Of a stretch of 64,000 nucleotides of DNA, positions 1-11,790 are shown piece after piece; position 1 is the stretch's first letter, and each line of letters starts with the position of its first letter. The position numbers and the translations under genes are program-made. The stretch covers positions 18,584,701 to 18,648,700 of the forward strand of contig JAVTVX010000016.1 in assembly GCA_033439265.1 (NCBI GenBank), written 5' to 3'. A model generated the notes under the pieces. That model was given only the letters and a program-made list of their open reading frames with translations. It was not told where the DNA came from and did no database searches. Origin of the DNA: Dillenia suffruticosa. Taxonomy: Eukaryota > Streptophyta > Magnoliopsida > Dilleniales > Dilleniaceae.

Positions 1-1206
1 AGAGATTGATCGTATTTTTTCAATTACTTTTGTCAATACAAATGAAACTGTATGGGAGACCGACACATAGTCATTCGAAAGAAATACAAGCAGTCCTCCT
101 ATTGAGTGTGGCAACTTACAAATTAAGAGTTATCCAAAACTCCAAAAATCTCAAAAGCTAGGACTCATCATGAAATTAAAAAGCCAATATTCATTCTAGG
201 ACAAGTTAAATATGTATAACTCAAAAAATATTAATTAAGTATTTCGTAAACATCCATCTAAATTCCCTAAAATTTATCATAATCCCCGTTGAATGTCCAT
301 TACACAAAGAATATGCCACAAAAAAGCATTACTAGGAATAGACCCGGGGAAAAAATACTAGTGAAGGAAAAAGAGTACAGTTTTCATGGCGTTTGACAGT
401 GTACTCGCAAACCCTGTTGGGTATATCAAATCAACATTAGTTTTAGAATTAGTAGAATGGAACAAGTCAAGTTCAGTTCTTTCTTGGAGATATCGAATAA
501 TACGTTTGATTGCATTCCGATGTCATCATGCAAAAGAAATTAAATCTTCTTAATGCATTCACAAAGAATGATATATTAGATCTTATACAATTAGTAAGGT
601 ACGTAAAAGAAATTCCTTAGGACCAATAAACTATTCAATTTTCTCCCGTGGTCTTAAAGTATCTTACTCAATGTCCAATGATCGGATTACCGTTCGGGTA
701 CTTAATAGATGTGTTTTATCGGTACAGAAATGTTTTAAAACTTTAGTCGTGTAATTTGATTAATGAATGAATATCTCATCTTCTAGACATTCAATTTGTA
801 AACAAAGATAATTTTTTTTTTTTTATTTCCAAAACCTCGATCCCAAATTTTCATTTTTAATATTCAATGGTTTTCAAAATCTCTACACGAGAGCCATTAA
901 AATTCAATGTTCCTTTGCAAATAATTAATGCGGGAAATTGCATTGTTTACCCCCTGATATCCATTATCATGATCACCGTTAGCTATCAAAACATTAAGTC
1001 ACATACACCATCTTTTAGAGAGGGAGAGGGAGACAGAGAGGGCAAGAGAGTAAGCTTGTTATTTAAGTCATATAATTTGTTATTAACTCACGTACATACA
1101 ATAAATGGAATGATAATGATGATAAATATTTGGAAAATTACCGGTACAAGGTAAAAACCTGCAACTTAAACAAAGTTTACCATCCACCAATTGGTTTGAC
1201 AACAAA

Positions 1207-1278
1207 TCCGTTGTCGTCCAGCGGTTAGGATGTCTGGCTTTCACCCAGGAGACCCGGGTTCGATTCCCGGCAACGGAA
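1207..1278 (+). tRNA. tRNA-Glu (anticodon UUC), monomer type A
   Basis: A complete 72-nt cloverleaf. Acceptor TCCGTTG pairs with CAACGGA, D stem GTCC with GGAT, anticodon stem TCTGG with CCAGG around loop CTTTCAC (anticodon TTC), and T stem CCGGG with CCCGG around TTCGATT. Discriminator is A. The B box GGTTCGATTCC is canonical. CAACAA lies just upstream, as in plant tRNA genes, but the TATATAAA seen about 40 bp upstream in types B and C is changed to TTAAACAAA here. The T-run that follows types B and C at about 65 nt is deleted; the first TTTT is at 1412. The body could be functional, but its flanking signals are weakened. The sequence is nuclear-type, not the plastid tRNA-Glu. Confidence 0.88.
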
Positions 1279-1368
1279 AGAGTAGAATCTTGATTGAAAC
1301 TCAAAATTGAAAATTGAATGAAATCTAGAGAGATTGATCGTATTTGAATACAAATGAAATCATATGGG

Positions 1369-1382
1369 AGACCGATATATAG
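1369..1382 (-). promoter_or_regulatory. Possible copia U3 TATA box inside each monomer (- strand)
   Basis: On the - strand the motif CCTATATATCGG stands in a conserved AT-rich block between the copia RNase H remnant and the antisense of the tRNA. That position would suit a 3' LTR promoter of the copia element from which the monomer derives. Equivalent motifs occur in nearly every monomer, for example near 2681 and 21340. No LTR ends were found, so this is tentative. Confidence 0.3.
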
Positions 1383-1579
1383 GCATTCGAAAGAAATACA
1401 AATAGTCCTCCTTTTAAGTGTGGCAACTTACAAATTAAGAGTTATCCAAAACTCCAAAAATCTCAACAGCTAGGACTTATCATGAAATTAAAAAGCCACT
1501 ATTCATTCTAAGACAAGTTAAATATTTATAACTTAAAAATATTTATTAAATATTTCATAAACAACCATCTAAATTCCCT

Positions 1580-2250
1580 AAAATTTTTAACAATCCCCGT
1601 TGAATGTCCATTACACAAAGAATATGCCACATAAAAGCATTACGAGGAATAGACCCAGGGAAAAAATACTAGCGAAGGAAAAAGAGTACCGTTTTCAAGG
1701 TGTTTGACAGTGTACTTGCAACCCCTATTGGGTATATCAAATCAACATTAGTTTTAGAAATAGTAGAATGGAACAAGTCAAGTTCAGTTATTTCTTGGAG
1801 ATATTGAATAACACGTTTGACCGCATTCCGATGTCATCATGTAGAAGAAAAATTAAATCTTCTTAATGCATTCACAAAGAATGATATATTAGATCTTATA
1901 CAATTAGCAAGGTACGTAAAAGAAATTCTTTAGGACTAATAAGCTATTCAATTTTCTCCCGTGGTCTTAAAGGATCTTACTCAATGTCCAATGATCGGAT
2001 TACCGTTCGGGTACTTCATAGATGTGTTCTATCCGTACAGAAATGTTTTAAAACTTTAGTATGGTAATTTGATTAATGAATGAATATCTAATCTTCTAGA
2101 TATTCAATTTGTAAACAAACGTAAAAATTTATTTTTCCAAAACCTCGATCCCAAATTTTCATTTTTAATATTCAATGGTTTTTAAAATCTCTAAACGAGA
2201 GCCATTGAGATTCAAAGATCCTTTGCAAATAATTAATGCGGCAAATTGCA
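1580..2250 (-). pseudogene. Copia RT C-terminus/RNase H remnant, monomer A
   Basis: Read on the - strand with frameshifts, this stretch matches the end of Ty1/copia RT and the start of RNase H. In order: a region like KTKFCLGLQIE (near 2110-2140), then RxxNAVKRVIQYLQEITELD (near 1765-1835), then a degenerate NVDLIYPIG block (about 1735). Stops and frameshifts are frequent. The same relic recurs in every type A monomer at +3946, +7893, +11840 and +15787. It lies downstream of the tRNA and in the opposite orientation. Confidence 0.7.
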
Positions 2251-2461
2251 TTGTTTATCCCTTGATATCCATTGTCATAATCATCGTTAGCCATCAAAAC
2301 ATTAAGTCACATACACCATCTTTTAGAGAGGGAGAGGGGGAGAGAGTAAGCTTGTTATTAACTTATATAATTTGTTATTAACTCACATGCATAGAATGAA
2401 TGGAATGATAATGATGATAAATATTTGGAAAATTACCGGTACAAGATAAAAACCTACAACT

Positions 2462-2501
2462 TATATAAAGTTTATCATCCACCAATTGGTTTGACAACAA
2501 A
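2462..2501 (+). promoter_or_regulatory. Plant-type external tRNA promoter (TATA and CAA) of the type B tRNA-Glu
   Basis: TATATAAA lies 40 to 33 bp upstream of the tRNA start, and CAACAA lies 7 to 2 bp upstream. Plant Pol III tRNA genes commonly show a TATA-like box and CAA motifs at about these distances. The same spacing is kept in type C (TATATAAA at 3786-3793) and in several edge monomers. In type A the TATA is lost. The motif and spacing are direct observations; activity is an inference. Confidence 0.55.
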
Positions 2502-2573
2502 TCCGTTGTCGTCCAGCGGTTAGGATATCTGGCTTTCACCCAGGAGACCCGGGTTCGATTCCCGGCAACGGAA
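2502..2573 (+). tRNA. tRNA-Glu (anticodon UUC), monomer type B, the most intact copy type
   Basis: All four stems pair fully. It differs from type A by one base at position 26 (GGATATCTGG). It has the upstream TATA and CAA, and a T7 run at 2638-2644, 65 nt past the 3' end. This is the only monomer type in which body, TATA box and T-run are all present, so it is the best candidate for an expressed gene. The trailer would be unusually long for a tRNA gene. Confidence 0.9.
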
Positions 2574-2879
2574 AGAGTAGAATCTTGATTGAAACTCAAA
2601 ATTGAAAATTGAATGAAATCTAGAGAGGTCGATCATATTTTTTTCTACTATTTTTGTGAATACGAATGAAATTATATGGGTGACCAATATATAGGCATTC
2701 GAATGAAATACAAATAGCCCTCCGATTAAGTGTGACAACTTACAAATTAAGAGTTACCCAAAACTCCAAAAATCTCAACAGCTAGGACTTATCATGAAAT
2801 TAAAAAGCCAATATTCATTCAAAGACAAGTTAAATATGTATAACTTAAAAACATTTATTAAATATTTCATAAACATCCA

Positions 2880-3560
2880 TCTATATTCCCAAAATTTTAT
2901 AACAATCCCCTTTGAAAGTCCATCATACAAAGAATATGCCACATAAAAGCATTAGTAGGAATAGACCCGGGGAAAAAATACCAGTGAAGGAAAAAGATTA
3001 GCATCTTCAGGGTGTTTGACAGTGTACTTGCAACCCCTATTGGGTATATCAAATCGACATTAGTTTTAGAATTAGTAGAATGGAACAAGTGAAGTTCAGT
3101 TATTTCTTGGAGATATCGAATAATACGTTTGACTGCATTCCGATGTCATCATGTAGATGAAAAATTAAATCTTCTTAATGCATTCGCAAAGAATGATATA
3201 TTAGATCTTATACAATTAGCAAGATACGTAAAAGAAATTCTTTAGGACCAACAAGCTATTCAATTTTCTCCCGTGGTCTTAAAGGATCTGTCTCAATGTC
3301 CAATGTTCGGATCACCTTTCGGGTACTTAATAGATGTGTTTTATCCGCACAGAAATGTTTTGAAATTTTAGTTGTGTAATTTGATTAATGAATGAATATC
3401 TCGTCTTCTAGATATTCAATTTGTAAACAAACGTAAAAATTTATTTTTCCAAAACCTCGATCCCAAATTTTCATTTTTAATATTGAATGGTTTTTAAAAT
3501 CTCTACATAAGAGCCATTAAGATTCAAAGATCCGTTGCAAATAATCAATATGGCAAATTG
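2880..3560 (-). pseudogene. Copia RT/RNase H remnant, monomer B
   Basis: Same domain order as monomer A. The RNase H part keeps a readable frame at 2897-3088 (FHSTNSKTNVDLIYPIGV). It recurs near 6826, 10773 and 14720. In the fifth unit the frame is shorter because of private changes. Confidence 0.7.
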
Positions 3561-3825
3561 CATTGTTTGCCCCTTGATATCCATTATCATGATCACCATT
3601 AGCCGTCAAAACATTAAGTCACATACACCATCGTTTTGAGAGGGAGGGGAATTGGGAGAGGGAGAGAGAGTAAGCTTGTTATTAAGTCATGTAATTTGTT
3701 ATTAACTCACATACATACAATGAATGGAATGATAATGATGATAAATATTTGAAAAATTACCGGTAAAAGATAAAAGCCTACAACTTATATAAAGTTTACC
3801 ATCCACCAATTGGTTTGACAACAAA

Positions 3826-3897
3826 TCCGTTGTCATCCGGTGGTTAGGATGTCTGGCTTTCACCAAGGAGACCCGGGTTCGATTCCCGGCAAAGCAA
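3826..3897 (+). tRNA. tRNA-Glu (UUC)-like, monomer type C, mispaired
   Basis: The 72-nt frame and TTC anticodon are kept. The acceptor 3' side is CAAAGCA (two mismatches) and the anticodon stem has one mismatch (CAAGG). TATATAAA at 3786 and T6 at 3962-3967 are present. It is probably a pseudogene with an intact promoter. Confidence 0.6.
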
Positions 3898-4199
3898 AGA
3901 GTAGAACCTTGATTGAAACTTAAAATTGAAAATTCAATGAAATCTAGAGAGATTGATCGTATTTTTTCAATTACTTTTGTCAATACAAATGAAACTGTAT
4001 GGGAGACCGACACATAGTCATTCGAAAGAAATACAAGCAGTCCTCCTATTGAGTGTGGCAACTTACAAATTAAGAGTTATCCAAAACTCCAAAAATCTCA
4101 AAAGCTAGGACTCATCATGAAATTAAAAAGCCAATATTCATTCTAGGACAAGTTAAATATGTATAACTCAAAAAATATTAATTAAGTATTTCGTAAACA

Positions 4200-4890
4200 T
4201 CCATCTAAATTCCCTAAAATTTATCATAATCCCCGTTGAATGTCCATTACACAAAGAATATGCCACAAAAAAGCATTACTAGGAATAGACCCGGGGAAAA
4301 AATACTAGTGAAGGAAAAAGAGTACAGTTTTCATGGCGTTTGACAGTGTACTCGCAAACCCTATTGGGTATATCAAATCAACATTAGTTTTAGAATTAGT
4401 AGAATGGAACAAGTCAAGTTCAGTTCTTTCTTGGAGATATCGAATAATACGTTTGATTGCATTCCGATGTCATCATGCAAAAGAAATTAAATCTTCTTAA
4501 TGCATTCACAAAGAATGATATATTAGATCTTATACAATTAGTAAGGTACGTAAAAGAAATTCCTTAGGACCAATAAACTATTCAATTTTCTCCCGTGGTC
4601 TTAAAGTATCTTACTCAATGTCCAATGATCGGATTACCGTTCGGGTACTTAATAGATGTGTTTTATCGGTACAGAAATGTTTTAAAACTTTAGTCGTGTA
4701 ATTTTATTAATGAATGAATATCTCATCTTCTAGACATTCAATTTGTAAACAAAGATAATTTTTTTTTTTTATTTCCAAAACCTCGATCCCAAATTTTCAT
4801 TTTTAATATTCAATGGTTTTCAAAATCTCTACACGAGAGCCATTAAAATTCAATGTTCCTTTGCAAATAATTAATGCGGGAAATTGCATT
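4200..4890 (-). pseudogene. Copia RT/RNase H remnant, monomer C
   Basis: Decayed copy of the same relic with a poly-T expansion near 4758. It recurs at intervals of one higher-order unit. Confidence 0.65.
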
Positions 4891-5152
4891 GTTTACCCCC
4901 TGATATCCATTATCATGATCACCGTTAGCTATCAAAACATTAAGTCACATACACCATCTTTTAGAGAGGGAGAGGGAGACAGAGAGGGCAAGAGAGTAAG
5001 CTTGTTATTTAAGTCATATAATTTGTTATTAACTCACGTACATACAATAAATGGAATGATAATGATGATAAATATTTGGAAAATTACCGGTACAAGGTAA
5101 AAACCTGCAACTTAAACAAAGTTTACCATCCACCAATTGGTTTGACAACAAA

Positions 5153-5224
5153 TCCGTTGTCGTCCAGCGGTTAGGATGTCTGGCTTTCACCCAGGAGACC
5201 CGGGTTCGATTCCCGGCAACGGAA
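5153..5224 (+). tRNA. tRNA-Glu (UUC), type A, repeat unit 2
   Basis: Identical to the copy at 1207, including the absent proximal T-run. Confidence 0.87.
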
Positions 5225-6447
5225 AGAGTAGAATCTTGATTGAAACTCAAAATTGAAAATTGAATGAAATCTAGAGAGATTGATCGTATTTGAATACAAA
5301 TGAAATCATATGGGAGACCGATATATAGGCATTCGAAAGAAATACAAATAGTCCTCCTTTTAAGTGTGGCAACTTACAAATTAAGAGTTATCCAAAACTC
5401 CAAAAATCTCAACAGCTAGGACTTATCATGAAATTAAAAAGCCACTATTCATTCTAAGACAAGTTAAATATTTATAACTTAAAAATATTTATTAAATATT
5501 TCATAAACAACCATCTAAATTCCCTAAAATTTTTAACAATCCCCGTTGAATGTCCATTACACAAAGAATATGCCACATAAAAGCATTACGAGGAATAGAC
5601 CCAGGGAAAAAATACTAGCGAAGGAAAAAGAGTACCGTTTTCAAGGTGTTTGACAGTGTACTTGCAACCCCTATTGGGTATATCAAATCAACATTAGTTT
5701 TAGAAATAGTAGAATGGAACAAGTCAAGTTCAGTTATTTCTTGGAGATATTGAATAACACGTTTGACCGCATTCCGATGTCATCATGTAGAAGAAAAATT
5801 AAATCTTCTTAATGCATTCACAAAGAATGATATATTAGATCTTATACAATTAGCAAGGTACGTAAAAGAAATTCTTTAGGACTAATAAGCTATTCAATTT
5901 TCTCCCGTGGTCTTAAAGGATCTTACTCAATGTCCAATGATCGGATTACCGTTCGGGTACTTCATAGATGTGTTCTATCCGTACAGAAATGTTTTAAAAC
6001 TTTAGTATGGTAATTTGATTAATGAATGAATATCTAATCTTCTAGATATTCAATTTGTAAACAAACGTAAAAATTTATTTTTCCAAAACCTCGATCCCAA
6101 ATTTTCATTTTTAATATTCAATGGTTTTTAAAATCTCTAAACGAGAGCCATTGAGATTCAAAGATCCTTTGCAAATAATTAATGCGGCAAATTGCATTGT
6201 TTATCCCTTGATATCCATTGTCATAATCATCGTTAGCCATCAAAACATTAAGTCACATACACCATCTTTTAGAGAGGGAGAGGGGGAGAGAGTAAGCTTG
6301 TTATTAACTTATATAATTTGTTATTAACTCACATGCATAGAATGAATGGAATGATAATGATGATAAATATTTGGAAAATTACCGGTACAAGATAAAAACC
6401 TACAACTTATATAAAGTTTATCATCCACCAATTGGTTTGACAACAAA

Positions 6448-6519
6448 TCCGTTGTCGTCCAGCGGTTAGGATATCTGGCTTTCACCCAGGAGACCCGGGT
6501 TCGATTCCCGGCAACGGAA
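6448..6519 (+). tRNA. tRNA-Glu (UUC), type B, repeat unit 2
   Basis: Identical to the copy at 2502; TATATAAA and T-run retained. Confidence 0.89.
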
Positions 6520-7771
6520 AGAGTAGAATCTTGATTGAAACTCAAAATTGAAAATTGAATGAAATCTAGAGAGGTCGATCATATTTTTTTCTACTATTTT
6601 TGTGAATACGAATGAAATTATATGGGTGACCAATATATAGGCATTCGAATGAAATACAAATAGCCCTCCGATTAAGTGTGACAACTTACAAATTAAGAGT
6701 TACCCAAAACTCCAAAAATCTCAACAGCTAGGACTTATCATGAAATTAAAAAGCCAATATTCATTCAAAGACAAGTTAAATATGTATAACTTAAAAACAT
6801 TTATTAAATATTTCATAAACATCCATCTATATTCCCAAAATTTTATAACAATCCCCTTTGAAAGTCCATCATACAAAGAATATGCCACATAAAAGCATTA
6901 GTAGGAATAGACCCGGGGAAAAAATACCAGTGAAGGAAAAAGATTAGCATCTTCAGGGTGTTTGACAGTGTACTTGCAACCCCTATTGGGTATATCAAAT
7001 CGACATTAGTTTTAGAATTAGTAGAATGGAACAAGTGAAGTTCAGTTATTTCTTGGAGATATCGAATAATACGTTTGACTGCATTCCGATGTCATCATGT
7101 AGATGAAAAATTAAATCTTCTTAATGCATTCGCAAAGAATGATATATTAGATCTTATACAATTAGCAAGATACGTAAAAGAAATTCTTTAGGACCAACAA
7201 GCTATTCAATTTTCTCCCGTGGTCTTAAAGGATCTGTCTCAATGTCCAATGTTCGGATCACCTTTCGGGTACTTAATAGATGTGTTTTATCCGCACAGAA
7301 ATGTTTTGAAATTTTAGTTGTGTAATTTGATTAATGAATGAATATCTCGTCTTCTAGATATTCAATTTGTAAACAAACGTAAAAATTTATTTTTCCAAAA
7401 CCTCGATCCCAAATTTTCATTTTTAATATTGAATGGTTTTTAAAATCTCTACATAAGAGCCATTAAGATTCAAAGATCCGTTGCAAATAATCAATATGGC
7501 AAATTGCATTGTTTGCCCCTTGATATCCATTATCATGATCACCATTAGCCGTCAAAACATTAAGTCACATACACCATCGTTTTGAGAGGGAGGGGAATTG
7601 GGAGAGGGAGAGAGAGTAAGCTTGTTATTAAGTCATGTAATTTGTTATTAACTCACATACATACAATGAATGGAATGATAATGATGATAAATATTTGAAA
7701 AATTACCGGTAAAAGATAAAAGCCTACAACTTATATAAAGTTTACCATCCACCAATTGGTTTGACAACAAA

Positions 7772-7843
7772 TCCGTTGTCATCCGGTGGTTAGGATGTCT
7801 GGCTTTCACCAAGGAGACCCGGGTTCGATTCCCGGCAAAGCAA
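7772..7843 (+). tRNA. tRNA-Glu-like, type C, repeat unit 2
   Basis: Same three stem mismatches as the copy at 3826. Confidence 0.6.
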
Positions 7844-9099
7844 AGAGTAGAACCTTGATTGAAACTTAAAATTGAAAATTCAATGAAATCTAGAGAGATT
7901 GATCGTATTTTTTCAATTACTTTTGTCAATACAAATGAAACTGTATGGGAGACCGACACATAGTCATTCGAAAGAAATACAAGCAGTCCTCCTATTGAGT
8001 GTGGCAACTTACAAATTAAGAGTTATCCAAAACTCCAAAAATCTCAAAAGCTAGGACTCATCATGAAATTAAAAAGCCAATATTCATTCTAGGACAAGTT
8101 AAATATGTATAACTCAAAAAATATTAATTAAGTATTTCGTAAACATCCATCTAAATTCCCTAAAATTTATCATAATCCCCGTTGAATGTCCATTACACAA
8201 AGAATATGCCACAAAAAAGCATTACTAGGAATAGACCCGGGGAAAAAATACTAGTGAAGGAAAAAGAGTACAGTTTTCATGGCGTTTGACAGTGTACTCG
8301 CAAACCCTATTGGGTATATCAAATCAACATTAGTTTTAGAATTAGTAGAATGGAACAAGTCAAGTTCAGTTCTTTCTTGGAGATATCGAATAATACGTTT
8401 GATTGCATTCCGATGTCATCATGCAAAAGAAATTAAATCTTCTTAATGCATTCACAAAGAATGATATATTAGATCTTATACAATTAGTAAGGTACGTAAA
8501 AGAAATTCCTTAGGACCAATAAACTATTCAATTTTCTCCCGTGGTCTTAAAGTATCTTACTCAATGTCCAATGATCGGATTACCGTTCGGGTACTTAATA
8601 GATGTGTTTTATCGGTACAGAAATGTTTTAAAACTTTAGTCGTGTAATTTGATTAATGAATGAATATCTCATCTTCTAGACATTCAATTTGTAAACAAAG
8701 ATAATTTTTTTTTTTTTATTTCCAAAACCTCGATCCCAAATTTTCATTTTTAATATTCAATGGTTTTCAAAATCTCTACACGAGAGCCATTAAAATTCAA
8801 TGTTCCTTTGCAAATAATTAATGCGGGAAATTGCATTGTTTACCCCCTGATATCCATTATCATGATCACCGTTAGCTATCAAAACATTAAGTCACATACA
8901 CCATCTTTTAGAGAGGGAGAGGGAGACAGAGAGGGCAAGAGAGTAAGCTTGTTATTTAAGTCATATAATTTGTTATTAACTCACGTACATACAATAAATG
9001 GAATGATAATGATGATAAATATTTGGAAAATTACCGGTACAAGGTAAAAACCTGCAACTTAAACAAAGTTTACCATCCACCAATTGGTTTGACAACAAA

Positions 9100-9171
9100 T
9101 CCGTTGTCGTCCAGCGGTTAGGATGTCTGGCTTTCACCCAGGAGACCCGGGTTCGATTCCCGGCAACGGAA
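9100..9171 (+). tRNA. tRNA-Glu (UUC), type A, repeat unit 3
   Basis: Identical to the copy at 1207. Confidence 0.87.
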
Positions 9172-10394
9172 AGAGTAGAATCTTGATTGAAACTCAAAAT
9201 TGAAAATTGAATGAAATCTAGAGAGATTGATCGTATTTGAATACAAATGAAATCATATGGGAGACCGATATATAGGCATTCGAAAGAAATACAAATAGTC
9301 CTCCTTTTAAGTGTGGCAACTTACAAATTAAGAGTTATCCAAAACTCCAAAAATCTCAACAGCTAGGACTTATCATGAAATTAAAAAGCCACTATTCATT
9401 CTAAGACAAGTTAAATATTTATAACTTAAAAATATTTATTAAATATTTCATAAACAACCATCTAAATTCCCTAAAATTTTTAACAATCCCCGTTGAATGT
9501 CCATTACACAAAGAATATGCCACATAAAAGCATTACGAGGAATAGACCCAGGGAAAAAATACTAGCGAAGGAAAAAGAGTACCGTTTTCAAGGTGTTTGA
9601 CAGTGTACTTGCAACCCCTATTGGGTATATCAAATCAACATTAGTTTTAGAAATAGTAGAATGGAACAAGTCAAGTTCAGTTATTTCTTGGAGATATTGA
9701 ATAACACGTTTGACCGCATTCCGATGTCATCATGTAGAAGAAAAATTAAATCTTCTTAATGCATTCACAAAGAATGATATATTAGATCTTATACAATTAG
9801 CAAGGTACGTAAAAGAAATTCTTTAGGACTAATAAGCTATTCAATTTTCTCCCGTGGTCTTAAAGGATCTTACTCAATGTCCAATGATCGGATTACCGTT
9901 CGGGTACTTCATAGATGTGTTCTATCCGTACAGAAATGTTTTAAAACTTTAGTATGGTAATTTGATTAATGAATGAATATCTAATCTTCTAGATATTCAA
10001 TTTGTAAACAAACGTAAAAATTTATTTTTCCAAAACCTCGATCCCAAATTTTCATTTTTAATATTCAATGGTTTTTAAAATCTCTAAACGAGAGCCATTG
10101 AGATTCAAAGATCCTTTGCAAATAATTAATGCGGCAAATTGCATTGTTTATCCCTTGATATCCATTGTCATAATCATCGTTAGCCATCAAAACATTAAGT
10201 CACATACACCATCTTTTAGAGAGGGAGAGGGGGAGAGAGTAAGCTTGTTATTAACTTATATAATTTGTTATTAACTCACATGCATAGAATGAATGGAATG
10301 ATAATGATGATAAATATTTGGAAAATTACCGGTACAAGATAAAAACCTACAACTTATATAAAGTTTATCATCCACCAATTGGTTTGACAACAAA

Positions 10395-10466
10395 TCCGTT
10401 GTCGTCCAGCGGTTAGGATATCTGGCTTTCACCCAGGAGACCCGGGTTCGATTCCCGGCAACGGAA
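10395..10466 (+). tRNA. tRNA-Glu (UUC), type B, repeat unit 3
   Basis: Identical to the copy at 2502. Confidence 0.89.
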
Positions 10467-11718
10467 AGAGTAGAATCTTGATTGAAACTCAAAATTGAAA
10501 ATTGAATGAAATCTAGAGAGGTCGATCATATTTTTTTCTACTATTTTTGTGAATACGAATGAAATTATATGGGTGACCAATATATAGGCATTCGAATGAA
10601 ATACAAATAGCCCTCCGATTAAGTGTGACAACTTACAAATTAAGAGTTACCCAAAACTCCAAAAATCTCAACAGCTAGGACTTATCATGAAATTAAAAAG
10701 CCAATATTCATTCAAAGACAAGTTAAATATGTATAACTTAAAAACATTTATTAAATATTTCATAAACATCCATCTATATTCCCAAAATTTTATAACAATC
10801 CCCTTTGAAAGTCCATCATACAAAGAATATGCCACATAAAAGCATTAGTAGGAATAGACCCGGGGAAAAAATACCAGTGAAGGAAAAAGATTAGCATCTT
10901 CAGGGTGTTTGACAGTGTACTTGCAACCCCTATTGGGTATATCAAATCGACATTAGTTTTAGAATTAGTAGAATGGAACAAGTGAAGTTCAGTTATTTCT
11001 TGGAGATATCGAATAATACGTTTGACTGCATTCCGATGTCATCATGTAGATGAAAAATTAAATCTTCTTAATGCATTCGCAAAGAATGATATATTAGATC
11101 TTATACAATTAGCAAGATACGTAAAAGAAATTCTTTAGGACCAACAAGCTATTCAATTTTCTCCCGTGGTCTTAAAGGATCTGTCTCAATGTCCAATGTT
11201 CGGATCACCTTTCGGGTACTTAATAGATGTGTTTTATCCGCACAGAAATGTTTTGAAATTTTAGTTGTGTAATTTGATTAATGAATGAATATCTCGTCTT
11301 CTAGATATTCAATTTGTAAACAAACGTAAAAATTTATTTTTCCAAAACCTCGATCCCAAATTTTCATTTTTAATATTGAATGGTTTTTAAAATCTCTACA
11401 TAAGAGCCATTAAGATTCAAAGATCCGTTGCAAATAATCAATATGGCAAATTGCATTGTTTGCCCCTTGATATCCATTATCATGATCACCATTAGCCGTC
11501 AAAACATTAAGTCACATACACCATCGTTTTGAGAGGGAGGGGAATTGGGAGAGGGAGAGAGAGTAAGCTTGTTATTAAGTCATGTAATTTGTTATTAACT
11601 CACATACATACAATGAATGGAATGATAATGATGATAAATATTTGAAAAATTACCGGTAAAAGATAAAAGCCTACAACTTATATAAAGTTTACCATCCACC
11701 AATTGGTTTGACAACAAA

Positions 11719-11790
11719 TCCGTTGTCATCCGGTGGTTAGGATGTCTGGCTTTCACCAAGGAGACCCGGGTTCGATTCCCGGCAAAGCAA
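11719..11790 (+). tRNA. tRNA-Glu-like, type C, repeat unit 3
   Basis: Same mismatches as the copy at 3826. Confidence 0.6.

Noticed and set aside
867..1154. 95- and 68-codon + strand frames (MVFKIS...REPL) in every monomer
   Set aside because: They are the antisense of the copia RT relic plus the GA minisatellite, and frames break between monomer types.
1207..1278. Plastid-derived tRNA-Glu insertion
   Set aside because: The body is the nuclear type (TCCGTTG acceptor); the plastid gene has a different acceptor and D arm as I recall it.
1083..1304. Recurrent 73-codon - strand frames with AGNRTRVSWVKARHPNRW, repeated in every monomer
   Set aside because: They are the antisense translation of the tRNA-Glu gene and its flanks. 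Conservation follows the tRNA, not protein selection.
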